Below, one piece after another: positions 1 through 8,765 of a stretch of DNA of 64,000 nucleotides. The notes under the pieces are model-generated. The model made no database searches. It was not told the DNA's origin and was given only the letters and a program-made list of their open reading frames with translations. Position 1 is the stretch's first letter. Each line of letters starts with the position of its first letter. The stretch is taken from NCBI RefSeq assembly GCF_042140125.1, contig NZ_CP159473.1; one strand, given 5' to 3'. A program made the position numbers and the translations under genes. The DNA is from Rhodophyticola sp017644125. GTDB lineage: Bacteria; Pseudomonadota; Alphaproteobacteria; Rhodobacterales; Rhodobacteraceae.

Positions 1-1
1 G

Positions 2-1411
2 ACCCGGATCGAAACTGATATCTGCATCATCGGCGCGGGCTCGGGCGGGTTGTCCGTCGCTGCCGGGGCGGCGCAGATGGGAGCGAAGGTGGTTCTGCTG
101 GAAGGCCACAAGATGGGGGGCGATTGCCTGAACTACGGGTGCGTGCCCTCCAAGGCATTGCTGGCCGCCGGGCACAAGGCGCATGAAACCTCCGTTTCCG
201 CCTTCGGGGTTGCAGGTCATGCGCCCGAGCCGGATTTCGTCGCCGCGAAGGACCACGTGCAAGGCGTGATCGAAACGATCGCGCCGGTCGATAGCCAGGA
301 GCGGTTCGAAGGTTTCGGCGTTCATGTGATCCGCGAGTTCGGGCACTTCATCTCGGAAAGGGAAGTGCAGGCAGGGGGCCATGTGATCACCGCCCGCCGC
401 TTTGTCATCGCGACCGGATCGCGCCCGTTCGTGCCGCCGATCCCGGGGCTTGAGACGGTGCCGCATTTCACCAACGAAACCATCTTCGACCTGCGCGCGC
501 GCCCGCCCCATCTGATCATCATCGGCGGCGGCCCGATCGGGATGGAGATGGCGCAGGCTCATCGCCGTCTGGGCTGCGAGGTGACCGTGCTGGAAGGCAT
601 GACGGCGCTGGGCCGGGACGACCCCGAGGCGGCGGCCATCGTGCTGGAAAAGCTCAAGGCCGAGGGGATCGGGATCGTCGAAAACGCGCAGGTCACGCAG
701 GTGGCCGAAACCGGCGGCGGCATCCGGGTGACAACCGAGGATGGCCGCGGCTTTGAAGGAAGCCACCTGCTTGTCGCGGTTGGCCGCAAGGTCAATGTCG
801 ACAAGCTGGGGCTGGAGGCGGGCAATGTGGCCCATACCCGGCGTGGCGTGGAGGTGGATGCGGGCCTGCGCTCGACCAGCAACCGGCGCGTCTATGCCGT
901 GGGCGATGCCGCAGGCGGGCTGCAATTCACCCATGTCGCGGGCTACCACGCGGGCGTCATCATCCGGCCGATGCTGTTCGGCCTGCCCGCCAGGGCACGG
1001 ACCGATCATATCCCCTGGGCCACCTATACCGATCCGGAACTTGCACAGGTCGGCCTGACCGAGGCGGAGGCCCGCGAGAGGCATGGCGACAGGCTGGAGG
1101 TCGCGCGCTTCCCCTATCACGAGAATGACCGGGCGATCGCCACGGGCCGGACTACGGGATTTGTCAAAGTCATGGTGGTGAAGGGCAAGCCCGTGGGCGC
1201 CACCATCGTCGGCGCACAGGCCGGAGAGCTGATCCAGATATGGGCGCTTGCCATTGCCAACGGTCTGAAAATGAGCGCTGTTGCAGGCATGGTCGCGCCC
1301 TATCCCACCCTGGGGGAGATTAACAAACGCGCCGCGGGGGCGTATTTCTCTCCCAGATTGTTCGAAAACCCTTGGGTCAAACGGGTTGTGCGACTGGTGC
1401 AGCGGTTTTAA
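2..1411 (+). CDS. FAD-dependent pyridine nucleotide-disulfide oxidoreductase (5' end missing)
   Basis: The reading frame is open from the first bases, so the true start lies upstream of the window. The first visible residues form the FAD-binding GAGSGG turn. The redox-active CLNYGC (CxxxxC) pair follows, then a second Rossmann turn (IIGGGPIGME) for NAD(P), and a C-terminal dimerisation domain. In dihydrolipoamide dehydrogenase the C-terminal motif is HPTxxE; here it reads PYPTLGE. The missing histidine is typical of the mercuric-reductase-like branch, so this is probably not the E3 subunit of a 2-oxoacid dehydrogenase. No mercury-binding N-terminal domain can be judged because the start is cut. 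The sensor kinase gene begins 33 bases downstream on the same strand and may be cotranscribed. The electron acceptor is unknown. Confidence 0.85.
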   Translation, partial: TRIETDICIIGAGSGGLSVAAGAAQMGAKVVLLEGHKMGGDCLNYGCVPSKALLAAGHKAHETSVSAFGVAGHAPEPDFVAAKDHVQGVIETIAPVDSQERFEGFGVHVIREFGHFISEREVQAGGHVITARRFVIATGSRPFVPPIPGLETVPHFTNETIFDLRARPPHLIIIGGGPIGMEMAQAHRRLGCEVTVLEGMTALGRDDPEAAAIVLEKLKAEGIGIVENAQVTQVAETGGGIRVTTEDGRGFEGSHLLVAVGRKVNVDKLGLEAGNVAHTRRGVEVDAGLRSTSNRRVYAVGDAAGGLQFTHVAGYHAGVIIRPMLFGLPARARTDHIPWATYTDPELAQVGLTEAEARERHGDRLEVARFPYHENDRAIATGRTTGFVKVMVVKGKPVGATIVGAQAGELIQIWALAIANGLKMSAVAGMVAPYPTLGEINKRAAGAYFSPRLFENPWVKRVVRLVQRF

Positions 1412-1444
1412 ACCGCACGAATTGTTCAAGGAAGAGAGCCGACC

Positions 1445-2827
1445 GTGAATTCTCTCTCAGGCAGATTCTTGATCCTGACCGTGATTTTCGTGATGATCGC
1501 GGAAGTCCTGATCTTCGTGCCCTCGGTTGCGCGCTTTCGCGAGGATTATCTGCTCAACCGGCTGGAGCGCGCGCAGATCGCGTCGCTCGCCCTGTTGGCC
1601 AGCGACGGAATGATCGATGACGATCTGGAATACGAGCTGCTGGAAAACGCGGAGGTTCTGAACGTGGTGTTGCGGCGCGATCAGGTGCGCCAGCTGATCC
1701 TGTCGACGGATAACATTCCGCCGGTCTCCTACAGCTTCGATCTGCGCGACGCCCCGGCCTGGCAGTTGATCCGCGACGCAATGGTGCGGATCGCCACACC
1801 GGAAAACCAGACCATCCGCGTGATCGGAGAGCCGGTGCGCGAGGCGGGCCTGCTGATCGAGGTCACGATGTATACCGAGCCGCTGCGGGCGGCGCTGATC
1901 GATTACGGGATCCGCATTCTCTGGCTTTCGGCGGTGATCTCGGTGGTGACGGCGACGTTGCTGTTTCTGGCGGTGCGGCGCTTTCTGGTGACCCCGATCA
2001 AGCGCGTCGTGTCGCACATGATGTCCTATGCCGAGGCCCCCGAGGATACCCGCCGGATCATCGAGCCGACCGCCGGCGTCACCGAACTTCGGGATGCCGA
2101 AATCGCGCTGCAATCGCTCCAGACCCAGCTGACCGGCGCGCTGCGACAACGCGAACGCCTTGCCCAGTTGGGCGAGGCGGTGGCCAAGATCAGCCATGAT
2201 CTGCGCAACATCCTGACAGTGGCGACGCTTATGGCGGACCGGCTGGAAACCATTGACGACCCGGCGGTGAAACGCACCACGCCGAAGCTCGTGGCATCGC
2301 TCGGGCGTGCGGTGAACCTCTGCGAGGGCACGCTCGCCTTCGGCCGCGCCGAAGAGCCGCCGCCCGCCCTCGACCGGGTCGATCTGAACCATCTGATTTC
2401 CGATCTGATGGAAAACGAACGGCTGACCCTCACCGACGAGGAGGTTGAGCTGATCGCCGATATTCCCGCCGGCATCATGGCTCGCGCGGACCCCGAGCAG
2501 CTTTACCGCGTGCTGGGCAATCTGGTCCGCAACGCGCGCCAGGCGATTCTTGCAACGGGGCAGCCGGGCAAGGTCTGCGTCAGCGCGGGCGAGACCGCCG
2601 AAGGCTGGTGGATAAAGGTGCAGGACAGCGGGCCGGGGCTGCCGAAAAAGGCGCAGGATCACCTGTTTCAGCCGTTTCACGGGGGCGCGCGCGCCGGGGG
2701 CACCGGTCTGGGTCTGGCCATCGCGTCCGAACTGATCCGTGGCCATGGCGGCAAGCTGGAGTTGCAGGAAACCGGACCTGACGGGACCACCTTCTGCATT
2801 CACCTTCCGGCCAGCATCGCGGCCTGA
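1445..2827 (+). CDS. Membrane sensor histidine kinase
   Basis: A two-component sensor kinase of 460 residues. A transmembrane segment lies near residues 8-28 and a second near 163-185, enclosing a periplasmic sensor region of about 130 residues. A HAMP-like linker follows. The H-box has the motif ISHDLRN with the phospho-acceptor His at about residue 251. The ATPase domain shows the N-box (LVRNARQAI), G1 (DSGPGLP) and G2 (GTGLGLAI). The start is a GTG preceded by AAGGAAGAG. No response regulator gene is adjacent within the window, so the partner and the signal are unknown. It follows the oxidoreductase closely and ends about 47 bases before a tRNA gene. Confidence 0.9.
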   Translation: MNSLSGRFLILTVIFVMIAEVLIFVPSVARFREDYLLNRLERAQIASLALLASDGMIDDDLEYELLENAEVLNVVLRRDQVRQLILSTDNIPPVSYSFDLRDAPAWQLIRDAMVRIATPENQTIRVIGEPVREAGLLIEVTMYTEPLRAALIDYGIRILWLSAVISVVTATLLFLAVRRFLVTPIKRVVSHMMSYAEAPEDTRRIIEPTAGVTELRDAEIALQSLQTQLTGALRQRERLAQLGEAVAKISHDLRNILTVATLMADRLETIDDPAVKRTTPKLVASLGRAVNLCEGTLAFGRAEEPPPALDRVDLNHLISDLMENERLTLTDEEVELIADIPAGIMARADPEQLYRVLGNLVRNARQAILATGQPGKVCVSAGETAEGWWIKVQDSGPGLPKKAQDHLFQPFHGGARAGGTGLGLAIASELIRGHGGKLELQETGPDGTTFCIHLPASIAA

Positions 2828-2874
2828 ATTGCCCCTTGCACTGATCGGGGCGGGGCGATAAACCCCGGCCTCAC

Positions 2875-2951
2875 GCGCTGGTAGCTCAGTTGGATAGAGT
2901 ACTTGACTACGAATCAAGGGGTCGGGGGTTCGAATCCTCCCCAGCGCGCCA
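2875..2951 (+). tRNA. tRNA-Arg (anticodon ACG)
   Basis: A 77-base cloverleaf. The acceptor arms GCGCTGG (2875-2881) and CCAGCGC (2941-2947) pair perfectly, the D-arm has GCTC..GAGT, the anticodon stem is CTTGA/TCAAG around the loop CTACGAA (anticodon ACG, 2909-2911), and the T-loop is GTTCGAATC. CCA is encoded (2949-2951). The 3' half also serves as an integration site: the frame of the adjacent serine recombinase reads antisense into this gene and stops in the anticodon loop. Confidence 0.97.
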
Positions 2952-4592
2952 TTTCGGTTCCAAAGTGGGCACGGCCGTGGCCGCCGTTTGTGCGCTGGCG
3001 GCGGTAAGCGTTTTGAGAAGCGCGGTGCGCGAGCCCATGATGCGGGCTTCGGTCTTGTCGACCACCTCGATACGCTACGCGACGGTGCGGAGATGATCGC
3101 GGCGATAGGTGCCGTCGCTCTTGCGCAGACGCTTGCGTGCGACCGTGGTGAAGGCTCTCACCTTCTCTTCCGTGAGTTCGGGACCTACGCGTTCGATCGC
3201 ACTGGCTGCTCGTTTAGCGTCGCTCCGGGCCTGATCGCGGATGGCGGAGAGTTCGGCGACTCGGCCCTTCAAGGCGGGATCGTTGAGGTCGGCAATGCCG
3301 TTCTCGATGGCTTCGTATAGCCGTTTGAGCTTGGCGTCGGCCTCCGAGGCGCGCTGGCGCAGCTCGGTGATGTGGGTGCGCCGCCGGGCGATGTAGTCAT
3401 CTCGGCGATTTAGGACTTCCGACAGGAGGGTCGTTAGCCGACGCGGATCAAGCAGGCGCTTCTCGATGTGAGCCGTCACCGCCGTGTCGAGCTTGCCCAT
3501 CGGCACGGTTAGGCCGCCGCAGCCCGTCTTGCCCTGCCGGGCGCGGGTCGAGCAGGTGTAGTAGCGATAGCGCCCGCCCTTACCGGTTCGCAGGGTCATC
3601 GCGCCGCCGCAGGACGCGCAGAAGACGATACCGGTCAGAAGTGTCGGGCCGCTGACCGTGCGCGGCGGCGTCCATTTCGGATTGCGGGATTTCAGGTGTG
3701 CCTGCACCGCCTGCCATTCGTCTTTGGTGACGATGGACGGCACCTCCATCACGACATGCTCGGACTCGGGCTTCGGGCGCTTGGCCTTCGAGTCGTAGGT
3801 GTTGAACCTGTGCTCTCCGATATAGGTCGTGCGGGTGAGGATTTGGTGGACGGCGGCGATGCCCCAGCGCCCGCCATCGCGGGTGCGGATGTCGCGCTCA
3901 TTGAGATGCTTGGTGATCGTCGTCAGCCCCATCGGCCCGCTGTCGCCGTCACCGCGTAGGGCGAGCCGGTAGATCAGCCGCACGGTCTCGGCATGGATGG
4001 GATCGATCTCCAGCTTCTTCTTGATCTTGGCGCCGCGCTTCTCGGCCTCGATCGTGCGATAGTCGATGGGCGGCAGCGCGCCGTTCCAGAAGCCCTGCCG
4101 CGCATTCTCCTTCATGGCCCGCAAGACGTGTTTGGCGTTCTCCTTCGACTGATATTCGTCGAAGAGCGCCATGATCTGGCGGATCATGTTGCTCATCGGG
4201 TCGTCGCCCAAATCCTGGGTAATGGAGACGAGCCGCACATCGGCCTTGGCCAGCTTGCGGACGTAGAACTCAAGCTGGAACTGATCGCGGAAGAACCGGC
4301 TGAACGAATGGACGAGCACCACGTCGAAGGGCGATCCGCCATGCAGCGCCGCGTCCATCATGCGCTGGAACTCGGGGCGCTTGTCGTCGGTGGCTGACTG
4401 CCCCGGTTCGACATACTCGGCGACGATCTGTCAGCCCTTGGCTTCGCAATAGCGCTCGGCCTGACGGCGCTGGTCCGGGATGGAGAGGTCGTTTTCGGCC
4501 TGCCGGTTCGTCGAGACGCGCAGATAGAGCGCGGCGCGGATGATGGGGCTATCAGGTACAGCCTCCTGTGAGCGAGAGGCTGCGTCAGTCAT
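2907..4592 (-). pseudogene. Large serine recombinase, inactivated by two in-frame stops
   Basis: One continuous frame of about 560 codons matches a large serine recombinase. It has an N-terminal resolvase domain with LYLRVST (catalytic Ser) from the ATG at 4592, a recombinase domain, a zinc ribbon (CASCGG and a later YYTCS) and a coiled coil. TGA at 4431-4433 replaces an expected Trp (KG-stop-QIVAEY), and TAG at 3075-3077 interrupts the C-terminus (RTVA-stop-RIEVVDKTEARIMGS). Beyond that stop the frame carries on through the family-typical PKWR..EDSNPRPLDS ending and stops at 2907-2909, antisense inside the tRNA-Arg anticodon loop. This fits an integrase that inserted its element at this tRNA. 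Translation could restart at 4361, but that product would lack the catalytic serine. Confidence 0.88.
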
Positions 4593-4607
4593 GGCATGAT
4601 CCTCGGA

Positions 4608-4868
4608 TTAGGGAAGCGGTCCGAACAGTTCGTCGAGAACATCGCCGAAATAGGCTTCGACGATTCGAACCTCGGCCTCGGTGATGGGCACGATCTCGGG
4701 CCAGTCGTCGGTGATGGCGATGCGCTTTTGCGCGCGGCGGCGCTTGCCGGATGGTTCGACGGGGCGGAAATAGTCGTAGAGATCGGCTGGCCCGGCCCCC
4801 ATAGCCTGGGGCCGGCCGATCGGTGTGCGATGTAGGCGCCGGGAACGATCCATCCGCTCACGATGCAA
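4608..4868 (-). CDS. Small conserved protein linked to serine recombinases
   Basis: An 86-residue protein ending 15 bases before the recombinase start on the same strand, so the two are probably one operon. The N-terminal half is basic (RMDRSRRLHR) and the C-terminal half acidic (ITDDWPEIVPITEAEVRIVE). From memory, small proteins with a similar acidic tail occur next to tRNA-integrated serine recombinases in alphaproteobacteria; the function is unknown. An excisionase-like or integrase-accessory role is only a guess from position. Confidence 0.6.
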   Translation of the reverse strand: MHRERMDRSRRLHRTPIGRPQAMGAGPADLYDYFRPVEPSGKRRRAQKRIAITDDWPEIVPITEAEVRIVEAYFGDVLDELFGPLP

Positions 4869-4983
4869 CTGGACCGCCCGGCGCGGAATCGCCTGTCCGC
4901 ACGCCGGAGTGCGATGCGTGCTTCGACGCGCAAAGACAAGCGCATGACGGTCAAGGGCGGGAAAGGTGTGTGAAGGGCGGTCG

Positions 4984-5292
4984 TCATGCGGCGGTCGACA
5001 GCGGTTTGGCCCGCTCGATCCGGGCCTGTTCCTTCGGATCGTGCATCGCCTCCCAAAGTTCGGTGCGCCGCTGGGCGTTGAGCCAGAAGTCGGGGCTGTT
5101 ACCGAATACGCGCGACAAGATCATCGCCGTCGCGGCGGTGATGTTGCGGCGGTCGTTGCACAGCTCGTTCACATGCTTCCTCTGCACGCCCATCGCCTCG
5201 GCCAGCTGGGCCTGGGTCAGCTCCATCGGCTTCATGAACTCCTCTATGAGGATTTCCGAAACAGGGGCCGGTTTGCGCTTGGTCATCAACAT
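4984..5292 (-). CDS. higA: HigA-type antitoxin (HTH-XRE)
   Basis: A helix-turn-helix protein of about 100 residues with the layout of HigA addiction-module antitoxins: an N-terminal ILIEEFMKPMELTQAQLAEAMGV helix-turn, the HVNELCNDRRNITAATA recognition region and an FGNSPDFWLN core. HigA neutralises the HigB mRNA interferase and represses the operon. The likely start is 5292 (alternatives 5295 and 5286), following GAGGTGA. The upstream higB gene is only a 3' remnant because of an IS3 insertion, so this antitoxin is orphaned. It may persist as a regulator or be decaying with the element. Confidence 0.85.
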   Translation of the reverse strand: MLMTKRKPAPVSEILIEEFMKPMELTQAQLAEAMGVQRKHVNELCNDRRNITAATAMILSRVFGNSPDFWLNAQRRTELWEAMHDPKEQARIERAKPLSTAA

Positions 5293-5301
5293 CACTTCAC
5301 C

Positions 5302-5376
5302 TCATCGGTAGCTATGGTCGTCGAGATAGATGCCGCTAGCTTCACCCTTGCCGCCATCCCAGGCGAAGATCAGGCC
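5302..5376 (-). pseudogene. higB: 3' remnant of a HigB-like toxin gene
   Basis: About 24 codons read in frame up to a TGA ten bases upstream of the higA start. The peptide (LIFAWDGGKG..IYLDDHSYR) resembles the C-terminal strand region of HigB toxins, and toxin-before-antitoxin is the normal higBA order. The frame is cut exactly at the left end of the IS3 element. The sequence right of the IS does not translate into a HigB N-terminus on this strand, so the rest was deleted rather than merely separated. Confidence 0.6.
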
Positions 5377-5431
5377 TGCTGCCGGTTTTGTGGAGGCCGA
5401 GATAAGGTGTTTATGAAACTGGAGAATCTAC

Positions 5432-5717
5432 ATGACGAGAAGGATGTTCAGCCGCGAGTTCAAGCAGGAGGCGGTGGAATTGGTGACGAAGCGTGGTGTC
5501 AATGCGGCACAGGCTTCGAGGGATCTTGGAATACATGCCACCGTGCTTCGGCGGTGGGTGCTGCCGAGGCTGATGGCCCCGCAGCTTTCCCCGGAAATGG
5601 CAAGCTGACGCCAGAGCAAGAAGAGCTCAGGTCTCTTCGACGTGAGGTGTCCAAGCTGAAGGCGGAGCGTGATATCTTAAAAAAGCGGCCGCCTACTTTG
5701 CCAAGGACCAGCTGTGA
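5432..5717 (+). pseudogene. IS3 transposase orfA (HTH), frameshifted
   Basis: The frame from the ATG at 5432 (MTRRMFSREFKQEAVELV) is an IS3/IS911-type helix-turn-helix protein through LRRWV. The rest (ADGPAAFPGNGKLTPEQEE..AERDILKK) lies in another frame, so a small indel near 5555-5565 breaks the gene. The TTAAAAAAG run at about 5676-5685 is the probable -1 slippage site; slipping there gives the usual AAAYFAKDQL ending with TGA at 5715-5717, which overlaps an ATG of orfB. Confidence 0.75.
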
Positions 5718-6653
5718 TGTTTGGGTTTGTGCATGGCCTGGCAGGCGATTTGTATGGCAAATCTGCCGAGATGGGCGAAGCACCGAGGGGTCTGGCCGGT
5801 AAGTTGGATGTGTGACGCGCTCGGTGTGTCACGAAGGGCTTTCATGCCTGGCTGACGCGGCCACGTAGCGACCGGTCTATCCGCGACGAAGAGCTGTCGA
5901 CGGCGATCCGTGCGAGCTTTCTGCGATCGGACCGAACCTATGGAGCCCGACGGGTCTGGCACGATCTTCTCGAAGAAGGTTACGCCTGTGGCCTGCATTG
6001 CGTTGAACGATTGATGCGGAATGCAGCCTTCAGAGCTCGCCCCAGGCGTCGGCAACCACCGAAAGACCAAGGCAGGAGGTCGGTCATAGCTGCGAACGTG
6101 CTTGAGCGAGAGTTCGAGGCGAATGGCCCGAACCAGAAATGCCCTCTCTGCGATGCAAGCATCGCCCCTCAGGTAATAGGTGGTAGACTTCACATATATC
6201 TGGACCGCAGAAGGCTGGCTCTATGTTGCTGCCGTCATCGACCTGTTCTCGCGGCGCGTTGTTGGCTGGTCTATGAGCGACCAGATGACCTCGCAGATGG
6301 TCACGGATGCGCTGATCATGGCAATCTGGCGCAGAGGCAGGCCGCAGGAACTGCTGCACCACTCGGACCAGGGCAGCCAATACACCAGCGAACCATTCCA
6401 AAGGCTGATGGCCGATCAGGGCATCATCTGTTCAATGAGCCGGTCCGGAAATGTCTGGAACAACGCTGCGATGGAGAGCTTCTTCTCTTCCCTGAAAACC
6501 GAACGGGTCAGGCGAAAAACCTACCGGACGAGAAAACAGGCGCGCGCCGATGTGTTCGATTACATCGAGCGGTTCTACAACCCAACGCGACGTCACTCGA
6601 CCATTGGCTATCTAAGTCCTATGACCTTCGAGGAGCGAGCTATGAAAGCTTAA
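5717..6653 (+). pseudogene. IS3 transposase orfB (DDE integrase), disrupted
   Basis: An rve-type integrase catalytic domain in pieces. WAKHRGVWPVSWMCDALGVSR ends in a one-base deletion near 5840-5845. The frame then resumes (SDRSIRDEELSTAIRASFLR). An insertion of about 41 bases after GPNQK (near 6138-6179) splits the first catalytic strand, after which DFTYIWTAEGWLY continues to the end with SDQGSQYTS and the E-containing AAMESFF motif. The 157-residue 3' piece (6180-6653) has its own GTG but lacks part of the DDE core. Confidence 0.8.
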
Positions 6654-6682
6654 GTTGCCGTCTACGAAACCGGCAGCAGGCC

Positions 6683-7066
6683 AGCTCCGTTGGTCGGACT
6701 TTCAGCATGCGTAAACTCGTATTGGAGTTGTTCCAGCGTGGAGGGTTATGGCCGAGCTATGCATCCCTCAACACCGGGCTCCTGAAATCCGGGGATGTCA
6801 TTCGAGGGCTCTTAGGCAGCCCCTCCTTGAGGCCGCTCAACGGCTGCGTCTGACCTGGCAGGTTTCGCTTGGCGTGTCTGACCCACAACGGAAGCGATAG
6901 AGAAAATCGGGACCGGCTTTTACATCTGACGAACACGGATCAGCGGTAATGTCATGTCGGCCCCGGTCACAAGGCCTTGGTGAAAACGGCAGGCCGCGAC
7001 GGCGCGCGGCCGGGCCAGCCCCCCTGTCGACAGCTGTTTGGTTGAAGAACATCGCACCCGCGGTCC
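6683..7066. other. Non-coding stretch between the IS and ettA
   Basis: About 380 bases with no convincing gene on either strand. I saw no second copy of the tRNA-Arg 3' end that would mark the far attachment site of the element, so its right boundary is unresolved. The right-hand flank of the IS does not restore the broken higB frame, suggesting a deletion or rearrangement here. Confidence 0.5.
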
Positions 7067-7096
7067 CCGGCAAGCGCCGTGTCCTGCACTTGCCGG
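7067..7096. terminator. Hairpin downstream of ettA
   Basis: Perfect 8-bp inverted repeat CCGGCAAG / CTTGCCGG with a 14-base loop, lying 13 bases beyond the ettA stop. There is no U-run on the ettA strand, so it may be a 3'-end stabiliser or a weak terminator. Confidence 0.4.
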
Positions 7097-7109
7097 CGCC
7101 GCTGGGCGT

Positions 7110-8765
7110 CTACCTTGCAAATTTCTTGTATTTCACCCGTTTCGGTTCCAGCGCGTCCGGGCCGAGGCGACGCTTCTTGTCTTCCTCATAGGCCGAGAAA
7201 TCGCCCTCGAACCACTCTACATGCGCCTCGCCTTCGAAGGCCAGGATATGGGTGCAGATACGGTCGAGGAAGAACCGGTCGTGCGAAATGACCACCGCGC
7301 AGCCGGCGAATTCGGTCAGGGCGTCTTCCAGCGCGCGCAGGGTCTCGACGTCCAGATCGTTGGTCGGTTCGTCGAGCAGCAGGACGTTGCCGCCGGACCG
7401 GAGCAACTTGGCCATATGGACCCGGTTGCGTTCGCCGCCCGACAGCTGTCCGACTTTCTTCTGCTGATCGCCGCCCTTGAAATTGAAGGCCGAGCAATAG
7501 GCGCGGGAGTTCATTTGCGCATCCCCGAGCTCGATGATCTCGGCGCCGCCCGAGATTTCCTCCCAGACGGTGGCATCTGGGGCAAGCGCATCGCGCGACT
7601 GGTCCACGTAGGCCAGATCGACCGTATCGCCGTATTCAAGCGTTCCGGCATCTGGCTCCTCCTGCCCGGTGAGCATCCGGAACAGCGTGGATTTGCCCGC
7701 GCCGTTGGGGCCGATCACGCCGACGATCCCGCCGGGCGGAAGCGCGAAGCTGAGGTCTTCGATCAGCTGTTTGTCGCCGTAATGCTTGGCAAGCCCGTTC
7801 ACCTCGATCACCTTGCCGCCAAGCCGGGGACCGTTGGGTATGATGATCTGTGCGCGCGAAAGCTTCTCGCGCTCGGACTGACTGGCCAGATCCTCATAGG
7901 CGTTGATCCGGGCCTTCTGCTTGGCCTGACGCGCCTTTGCGCCCTGCCGGATCCATTCCAGTTCGCGCTCAAGCGTCTTCTGGCGGGATTTGTCCTCGCG
8001 CGCTTCCTGAGCCAGCCGCTTGGCTTTCTGTTCCAGCCAGGCGGAATAGTTTCCTTCGTACGGGATCCCGCGTCCACGATCCAGCTCCAGGATCCAGCCC
8101 GTGATGTCATCCAGGAAATAGCGGTCATGGGTGACGATCAGGATCGTGCCCTTGTAGTCGATCAGGTGCTGCTGAAGCCAGGCGATGGTTTCCGCGTCGA
8201 GGTGGTTGGTGGGTTCGTCGAGCAGCAGCATGTCGGGGGCTTCGAGCAGCAGTTTGCACAATGCCACGCGGCGGCGTTCCCCGCCCGAGAGATGCTCCGG
8301 CATCGCGTCATCCGGCGGGCAGCGGAGCGCCTCCATCGCGACGTCGATCTGGCTGTCCAGATCCCACAGGTTGTTGCTGTCGATCTCGTCCTGAAGTGCC
8401 GCCATCTCGTCGGCGGTCTCATCGGAATAGTTCATCGCCAGCTCGTTGAAGCGGTCGAGCTTGGCTTTTTTCTCGGCGACGCCGAGCATGACGTTGTCGC
8501 GGACCGACAGGCTCTCATCCAGCTGGGGTTCCTGCGGGAGATAGCCGACCTTGGCGCCCTCCGCGGCCCATGCCTCCCCCGAGAAGTCCTTGTCGAGCCC
8601 GGCCATGATTTTCATCAGCGTGGATTTGCCCGCGCCGTTTACGCCGACAACACCGATCTTCACCCCGGGAAGAAAGCTGAGCCGGATGTTTTCAAAGCAT
8701 TTCTTGCCGCCCGGATAGGTCTTGGAGACGCCATCCATGTGATAGACATATTGGTAACTGGCCAT
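7110..8765 (-). CDS. ettA: Energy-dependent translational throttle protein EttA (ABC-F)
   Basis: A 551-residue cytosolic ABC-F ATPase with two nucleotide-binding domains and no membrane segments. The first has Walker A GVNGAGKST and signature LSGGERRRVA; the second has GPNGAGKST and LSGGERNRVH. Each is followed by a LLLDEPTN Walker B. The long charged linker between them (KAKRLAQEAREDKSRQK..) is the ABC-F interdomain linker, and the length matches EttA. EttA binds the ribosomal E site and gates entry into elongation according to ATP/ADP ratio. The gene is monocistronic, with a possible hairpin just after it. Confidence 0.93.
   Translation of the reverse strand: MASYQYVYHMDGVSKTYPGGKKCFENIRLSFLPGVKIGVVGVNGAGKSTLMKIMAGLDKDFSGEAWAAEGAKVGYLPQEPQLDESLSVRDNVMLGVAEKKAKLDRFNELAMNYSDETADEMAALQDEIDSNNLWDLDSQIDVAMEALRCPPDDAMPEHLSGGERRRVALCKLLLEAPDMLLLDEPTNHLDAETIAWLQQHLIDYKGTILIVTHDRYFLDDITGWILELDRGRGIPYEGNYSAWLEQKAKRLAQEAREDKSRQKTLERELEWIRQGAKARQAKQKARINAYEDLASQSEREKLSRAQIIIPNGPRLGGKVIEVNGLAKHYGDKQLIEDLSFALPPGGIVGVIGPNGAGKSTLFRMLTGQEEPDAGTLEYGDTVDLAYVDQSRDALAPDATVWEEISGGAEIIELGDAQMNSRAYCSAFNFKGGDQQKKVGQLSGGERNRVHMAKLLRSGGNVLLLDEPTNDLDVETLRALEDALTEFAGCAVVISHDRFFLDRICTHILAFEGEAHVEWFEGDFSAYEEDKKRRLGPDALEPKRVKYKKFAR

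Larger units (their letters stand above)
5377..6678 (+). mobile_element. Degenerate IS3-family insertion sequence
   Basis: About 1.3 kb bounded by inverted ends. The left end reads TGCTGCCGGTTTTGTGGAGG and the right end, reverse-complemented, TGCTGCCGGTTTCGTAGACG. GGCC flanks both sides and could be a 4-bp target duplication or part of the repeat. Inside are overlapping orfA and orfB of an IS3-type transposase, with an A6G run near the end of orfA as expected for programmed -1 frameshifting. Both frames carry lesions, so the copy is inactive. It truncates higB. Confidence 0.85.

Noticed and set aside
6683..6900. Right flank of the IS as the missing 5' part of higB
   Set aside because: Reading it on the minus strand in the frame needed to join the higB remnant gives no HigB-like sequence.
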